NCBI GenBank assembly: GCA_020425835.1
Contig: JAGQRC010000125.1
Span: 1-8,083 of the forward strand
Length of the DNA: 8,083 bases
Origin: Planctomycetota bacterium
GTDB lineage: Bacteria; Planctomycetota; UBA8108; UBA1146; JAJFFE01
Reading direction: 5' to 3'
Shown: positions 5,584 through 8,083 of the stretch, in pieces
Position numbering within the stretch: the stretch's first letter is position 1
Layout of the letters: each line of letters starts with the position of its first letter
Made by a program: the position numbers and the translations under genes
The notes under the pieces: model-generated
The model's database searches: none
The model's input: the letters and a program-made list of their open reading frames with translations, nothing else
Told to the model about the DNA's origin: nothing

Positions 5584-7191
5584 TCAGGCCAGTTCGCGAC
5601 GTCCCTCGAGGATCGTCTCGATCAGGCGGTCCCGCTCGACGGGCTTCGGCAAGTATCCCGAGCACCCCGCCGCGAGACACTTCTCGCGCGCCCCCTCCAG
5701 GGCGTGCGCGGTCAGGGCGATCACCAGCCCCTCGAAGCCGCGCTCCCGGATCTCTCGCGCGGCGTCGTATCCATCCATGAGCGGCATCGAGATGTCCATG
5801 AGGACGACGTCGTAGTCGGTGTCGTCGTGTCCGGCGCAACGAACAGCGTCCACACCGTTGTCGACCCGAGTGACTCGTGCGCCCTCGCGACGCAGATAGT
5901 GCTCGACCAGCCGCGCGACGTCGTCGCTGTCCTCGGCGAGGAGCACGTGGAATCCGCGTAGCTTCTTCTCTCCCTTGTCGGCCGGGCGATTCGTCTCGGA
6001 CGAAGCGGCGACGAGGCTGACCTTGCTCCGGTCCGGCACGGTGACCGTGAAGCTCGACCCCTGCCCCACGCGGCTCTGGACGTCGATCGTCCCCCCGAGT
6101 AGCCGCACCAGGCTCTGGGTGATCGACAGACCGAGCCCCGTGCCCCCGAAGTGCCGCGTCGTGGAATCGTCCGCTTGCACGAACGGGTCGAAGACGCGAC
6201 CGAGCTGCTCCGGGGTCATGCCGATCCCGGTGTCGCGCACCGTGAACACCACCCTCGGCAACTCGTGCACCGAGTCGCGACGCCACGCCACATCGATCTC
6301 GACCGAACCCTCCCTCGTGAACTTGATCGCGTTGGAGATCAGGTTCAGGAGGATCTGCTGGACCCGGACCGGATCGCTCGAGATGCGACGCGGGAGCGAC
6401 GGATCCAACTCGACCCGGAGGTCGATCCCCTTCGCCTTCGCCCTCGCCGTGAACATGTCCTCGACGTGACGGATCATCGAGATCACGTCCGTGTCGACGA
6501 TCTCCACGGTCATCTGTCCCGCCTCGATCTTCGAGAGGTCGAGGATGTCGTTGATCAGCGCCAGCAGATGGTGGCCGTTTCGGTGGAGGGCCTCGAGCGC
6601 TCGCACGTGCTCGGGCGCGCCGCTCTCCTTGAGTTCGTCGAGCAGGAGATCCGTGTATCCGAGGATCGAGGTCATCGGCGTCCGGATCTCGTGGCTCATG
6701 TTCGCCAGGAACGCGCTCTTGGCCCGTGCCTCCCGTAGCGCATGGTCACGAGCCTGTCGCAGCTCGTGATGCCGCAGCTCCAGCTCCTGCTCGAGTCGCG
6801 CCCGGCCCATCGCGCTCTGCAGCGTGCGATGGAGCAGCTCCTCGTCGACCTGGTCCTTCAGCAGGTAGTCCGCCGCTCCCGCCTTCATCGCGTCGACCGC
6901 GAGGTCGGTGCGGTCGGTCGCCGTGATCATCACCACGGTCGCGAACGGACTCCGCTCCAGGATCCGGCGCAGCACATCCGGACCATCCATGTCGGGGAGC
7001 CGGTGGTCGAGGAGGACGCACTGGGGGGCCATGGACTCGAAGATCCGCAGCCCTTCATCGGCGGACTCCGCTTCGAGGATCACGTACCCCTTGCGACGCA
7101 GCAAACGAGCGTAGGTCTTGCGATCGATGGGGTCGTCATCGATCACCAGGAGCTTCACGGTCCCCGGGTCGCAGGCGCTGGAAGACTTCAT
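5584..7191 (-). CDS. Hybrid sensor histidine kinase, REC-HisKA-HATPase_c-REC
   Basis: This 535-residue protein has no signal peptide or membrane segment and so is probably cytoplasmic. Domains in order: REC1 about 12-125 (D18-D20, phospho-acceptor D62 in LLDHRLPD, T90, K112); a helical linker about 126-155; HisKA with H167 in SHEIRTP; HATPase_c with N box N283/N287, G1 box DTGIG 320-324, F box FDPF and G2 box GGTGLGL 349-355; a short linker; REC2 about 414-530 (E420-D421, D466 in LMDISMP, T494, K516-P517). All catalytic residues are present. The only visible input module is REC1, so the kinase is probably controlled by phosphorylation from another kinase, and REC2 passes phosphate on. No SD precedes the ATG, which abuts the upstream TGA; this suggests translational coupling. 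The two small receivers upstream are likely partners. Confidence 0.96.
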   Translation of the reverse strand: MKSSSACDPGTVKLLVIDDDPIDRKTYARLLRRKGYVILEAESADEGLRIFESMAPQCVLLDHRLPDMDGPDVLRRILERSPFATVVMITATDRTDLAVDAMKAGAADYLLKDQVDEELLHRTLQSAMGRARLEQELELRHHELRQARDHALREARAKSAFLANMSHEIRTPMTSILGYTDLLLDELKESGAPEHVRALEALHRNGHHLLALINDILDLSKIEAGQMTVEIVDTDVISMIRHVEDMFTARAKAKGIDLRVELDPSLPRRISSDPVRVQQILLNLISNAIKFTREGSVEIDVAWRRDSVHELPRVVFTVRDTGIGMTPEQLGRVFDPFVQADDSTTRHFGGTGLGLSITQSLVRLLGGTIDVQSRVGQGSSFTVTVPDRSKVSLVAASSETNRPADKGEKKLRGFHVLLAEDSDDVARLVEHYLRREGARVTRVDNGVDAVRCAGHDDTDYDVVLMDISMPLMDGYDAAREIRERGFEGLVIALTAHALEGAREKCLAAGCSGYLPKPVERDRLIETILEGRRELA

Positions 7192-7563
7192 TCAGATTTC
7201 GCTGTTCATGGCGCATTGAATGAGCGGCAACAGAGTGTTCGAATCGAACGGCTTGCTCAGGAAGGCGATTCCGTGCTCGTCCATGGCGAGATCGAAGAAC
7301 TCCGGATCGCTCCGTCCCGTCATGAAGATGATCGGCACGTCGGCGAGGGCGGTGTCCTCACGCACGGCGCGCGCCACGGCGAAGCCGTCCGCGCGCGGCA
7401 TCGAGACGTCGAGGATCACCAGGTCCGGGGAGACCTCCTTGGCTGCGCGAATCGCCTCCGCGCCGTCCCGGCTGGCGACGACCTCGAAACCCTCCAGCTC
7501 GAGCCGAATGCTCAGCGCGTGCAGGAGACGAGGGTCGTCATCCGCGATCAGAAGCTTCTTCAT
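7192..7563 (-). CDS. Single-domain response regulator, paralogue of the preceding gene
   Basis: This 123-residue stand-alone receiver aligns without gaps to the neighbouring 124-residue receiver, with about 48 of 123 identical positions by hand count. It has D8-D9-D10, phospho-acceptor D52 (ILDVSMP), T82 (IIFMTGR) and K104-P105 (LSKPFDS), so it should be phosphorylatable. The most divergent stretch is residues 83-99, around alpha-4, a common partner-recognition surface, so the two paralogues may have different partners. Start: GGAGG (7574-7570) six bases before ATG, lying in the loop of a small CGATC/GATCG inverted repeat. Its TGA is followed directly by the ATG of the hybrid kinase (TGAATG), so the two are probably translated together. 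Confidence 0.95.
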   Translation of the reverse strand: MKKLLIADDDPRLLHALSIRLELEGFEVVASRDGAEAIRAAKEVSPDLVILDVSMPRADGFAVARAVREDTALADVPIIFMTGRSDPEFFDLAMDEHGIAFLSKPFDSNTLLPLIQCAMNSEI

Positions 7564-7584
7564 CGATCCCCTCCGACTCGATCG

Positions 7585-7959
7585 TCAGGCCCACTGGACT
7601 TGCAGTGCCTTGCGAACCTCCCGCAGGACCTGCTCGGAGTCGAAGGGCTTCTCGAGGAACGCGACCGGACCCCATTGCTCGGCCTGCTCGCGGAGATCCT
7701 TCCGCTTCGAAGCGGTGAGGAAGATGATCGGCAGGGTGGCGGTCTGGACGTTGTCGCGCAGACGCTCGGCCACGATCAGCCCGTTGCCGGCCGGCATGCT
7801 GATGTCGAGCAGCACGACGTCCGGGGTGTCCTCGATGGCCTTCTTGACGGCGGTCACGCCATCGTTCGCCTCCAGGACCTCGTAGCCCTCCTGCTTCAGG
7901 CGGACGGCGAGAGAGAGCGCAATGCGGCGGTCGTCGTCGACGACGAGGATCTTGGTCAT
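7585..7959 (-). CDS. Single-domain response regulator (CheY-like receiver)
   Basis: This 124-residue protein is one receiver (REC) domain with nothing attached, the usual length for stand-alone CheY/Spo0F-type phosphotransfer proteins. The acidic cluster is D8-D9-D10, the phospho-acceptor is D52 (in LLDISMP), the switch threonine is T82 (IIFLTAS), and the conserved lysine is K104 followed by proline (LEKPF). All catalytic residues are intact, so it should accept phosphate from a histidine kinase. The ATG start has an AAGGAG five bases upstream. It is followed after 21 bases by a paralogous receiver and then by a hybrid kinase that is an obvious candidate partner. With no output domain it must act by protein contact or as a phosphorelay shuttle. 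The target cannot be read from the sequence. Confidence 0.95.
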   Translation of the reverse strand: MTKILVVDDDRRIALSLAVRLKQEGYEVLEANDGVTAVKKAIEDTPDVVLLDISMPAGNGLIVAERLRDNVQTATLPIIFLTASKRKDLREQAEQWGPVAFLEKPFDSEQVLREVRKALQVQWA

Positions 7960-7962
7960 GGT

Positions 7963-7999
7963 GACTCCTTGGTCGATACCGTTGAGAAGGCTAGGAGTC
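7963..7999 (-). promoter_or_regulatory. Possible SD-sequestering hairpin before the first receiver gene
   Basis: On the minus-strand transcript GACUCCU (7999-7993) is perfectly complementary to AGGAGUC (7969-7963), a 7-base-pair stem closing a 23-base loop. The downstream arm contains the core AGGAG of the Shine-Dalgarno, so folding would hide the ribosome binding site of the receiver at 7959. The loop can also form a small GGU/ACC stem. The pairing is visible in the sequence; any regulatory role is inference. Confidence 0.35.
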
Positions 8000-8008
8000 C
8001 GTTGAGAA
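7979..8008. repeat. Two-copy direct repeat, 10 bp, 20-bp period
   Basis: The plus-strand decamer CCGTTGAGAA occurs at 7979-7988 and again at 7999-8008, so the copies start 20 bases apart, close to two turns of B-DNA. They sit 20 to 50 bases upstream of the first receiver start codon. Direct repeats with near-helical phasing upstream of a gene are a common form of operator for dimeric regulators, including response regulators, but no known binding site is recognised here. Chance duplication remains possible. Confidence 0.45.
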
Positions 8009-8083
8009 ACTGCTTTCGTGCAGAGAGTTCGAGATTCCGAGGCCGGTGCTTCCGACGAAACGCAGGCGTATTGGTGGATACGT

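Larger units (their letters stand above)
7960..8083 (-). promoter_or_regulatory. Leader / probable promoter region upstream of the receiver cluster
   Basis: This 124-base stretch lies directly upstream of the first receiver gene and contains no gene I can support. It is less GC-rich than the coding DNA. Read on the minus strand it holds a direct repeat TTCTCAACGG (8008-7999 and 7988-7979, 20-base period), an inverted repeat GACTCCT/AGGAGTC (7999-7993 and 7969-7963), and a strong Shine-Dalgarno AAGGAG (7970-7965) five bases before the ATG. I found no convincing sigma-70 -35/-10 pair and no sigma-54 GG-N10-GC element. Calling it a promoter rests on its position before the first gene of a co-directional cluster. 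The true promoter may lie beyond the window edge. Confidence 0.45.

Noticed and set aside
8010..8023. CTGC-TTTCGT-GCAG hairpin in the leader of the receiver cluster
   Set aside because: A 4-bp stem with a six-base loop is too short to stand out from background; it has no conserved context or T-tract.
1..8083. CRISPR array, tRNA, rRNA, insertion sequence, phage attachment site or toxin-antitoxin pair
   Set aside because: I saw no regularly spaced repeats, no tRNA-like cloverleaf, no transposase motifs and no small toxin or antitoxin gene. The window is filled by signalling genes on one strand.

Overview
The window is a dense two-component signalling locus. All eight genes I can support lie on the minus strand, so transcription runs from high to low coordinates. 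The DNA is strongly GC-rich with G/C-biased third codon positions, which also creates long antisense shadow frames. Several starts carry clear Shine-Dalgarno sequences (AAGGAG, GGAGG, GGGAGG). This points to a high-GC bacterium of the kind that carries large two-component repertoires (Planctomycetota- or Myxococcota-like). I cannot assign a phylum from this stretch.

Layout in the direction of transcription. 8083-7960 is a leader with a good SD, a 20-bp-spaced direct repeat and an inverted repeat that could fold over the SD. 7959-7585 and 7563-7192 are two paralogous single-domain receivers. 7191-5584 is a REC-HisKA-HATPase-REC hybrid kinase that starts immediately after the preceding stop codon. 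5583-5380 is the only sizeable internal gap and holds a nested hairpin just upstream of the next SD. 5379-4780 encodes a small membrane protein with an ethylene-receptor-type three-helix domain and no kinase. It overlaps by ATGA a membrane PAS-PAS histidine kinase (4783-2318). Ten bases later comes an Rcp1-like receiver (2307-1891), then after one base a REC-histidine kinase (1889-765). A DUF2238/YjdF-like integral membrane protein (about 768-76) probably starts on a TTG overlapping the kinase stop. I call no gene in 75-1.

Together the genes encode six receiver domains and three histidine kinase cores but no DNA-binding, GGDEF, EAL or methylesterase output domain. The layout suggests a phosphorelay hub. 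The most distinctive element is the kinase-less ethylene-receptor-like protein, which keeps every ligand or copper-site residue I can align from memory to plant ETR1. It is translationally coupled to a separate membrane kinase, so it looks like a split version of the one-chain receptors of plants and cyanobacteria. The link between the upstream REC cluster (7959-5584) and the downstream five-gene unit (5379-76) is inferred from adjacency only.
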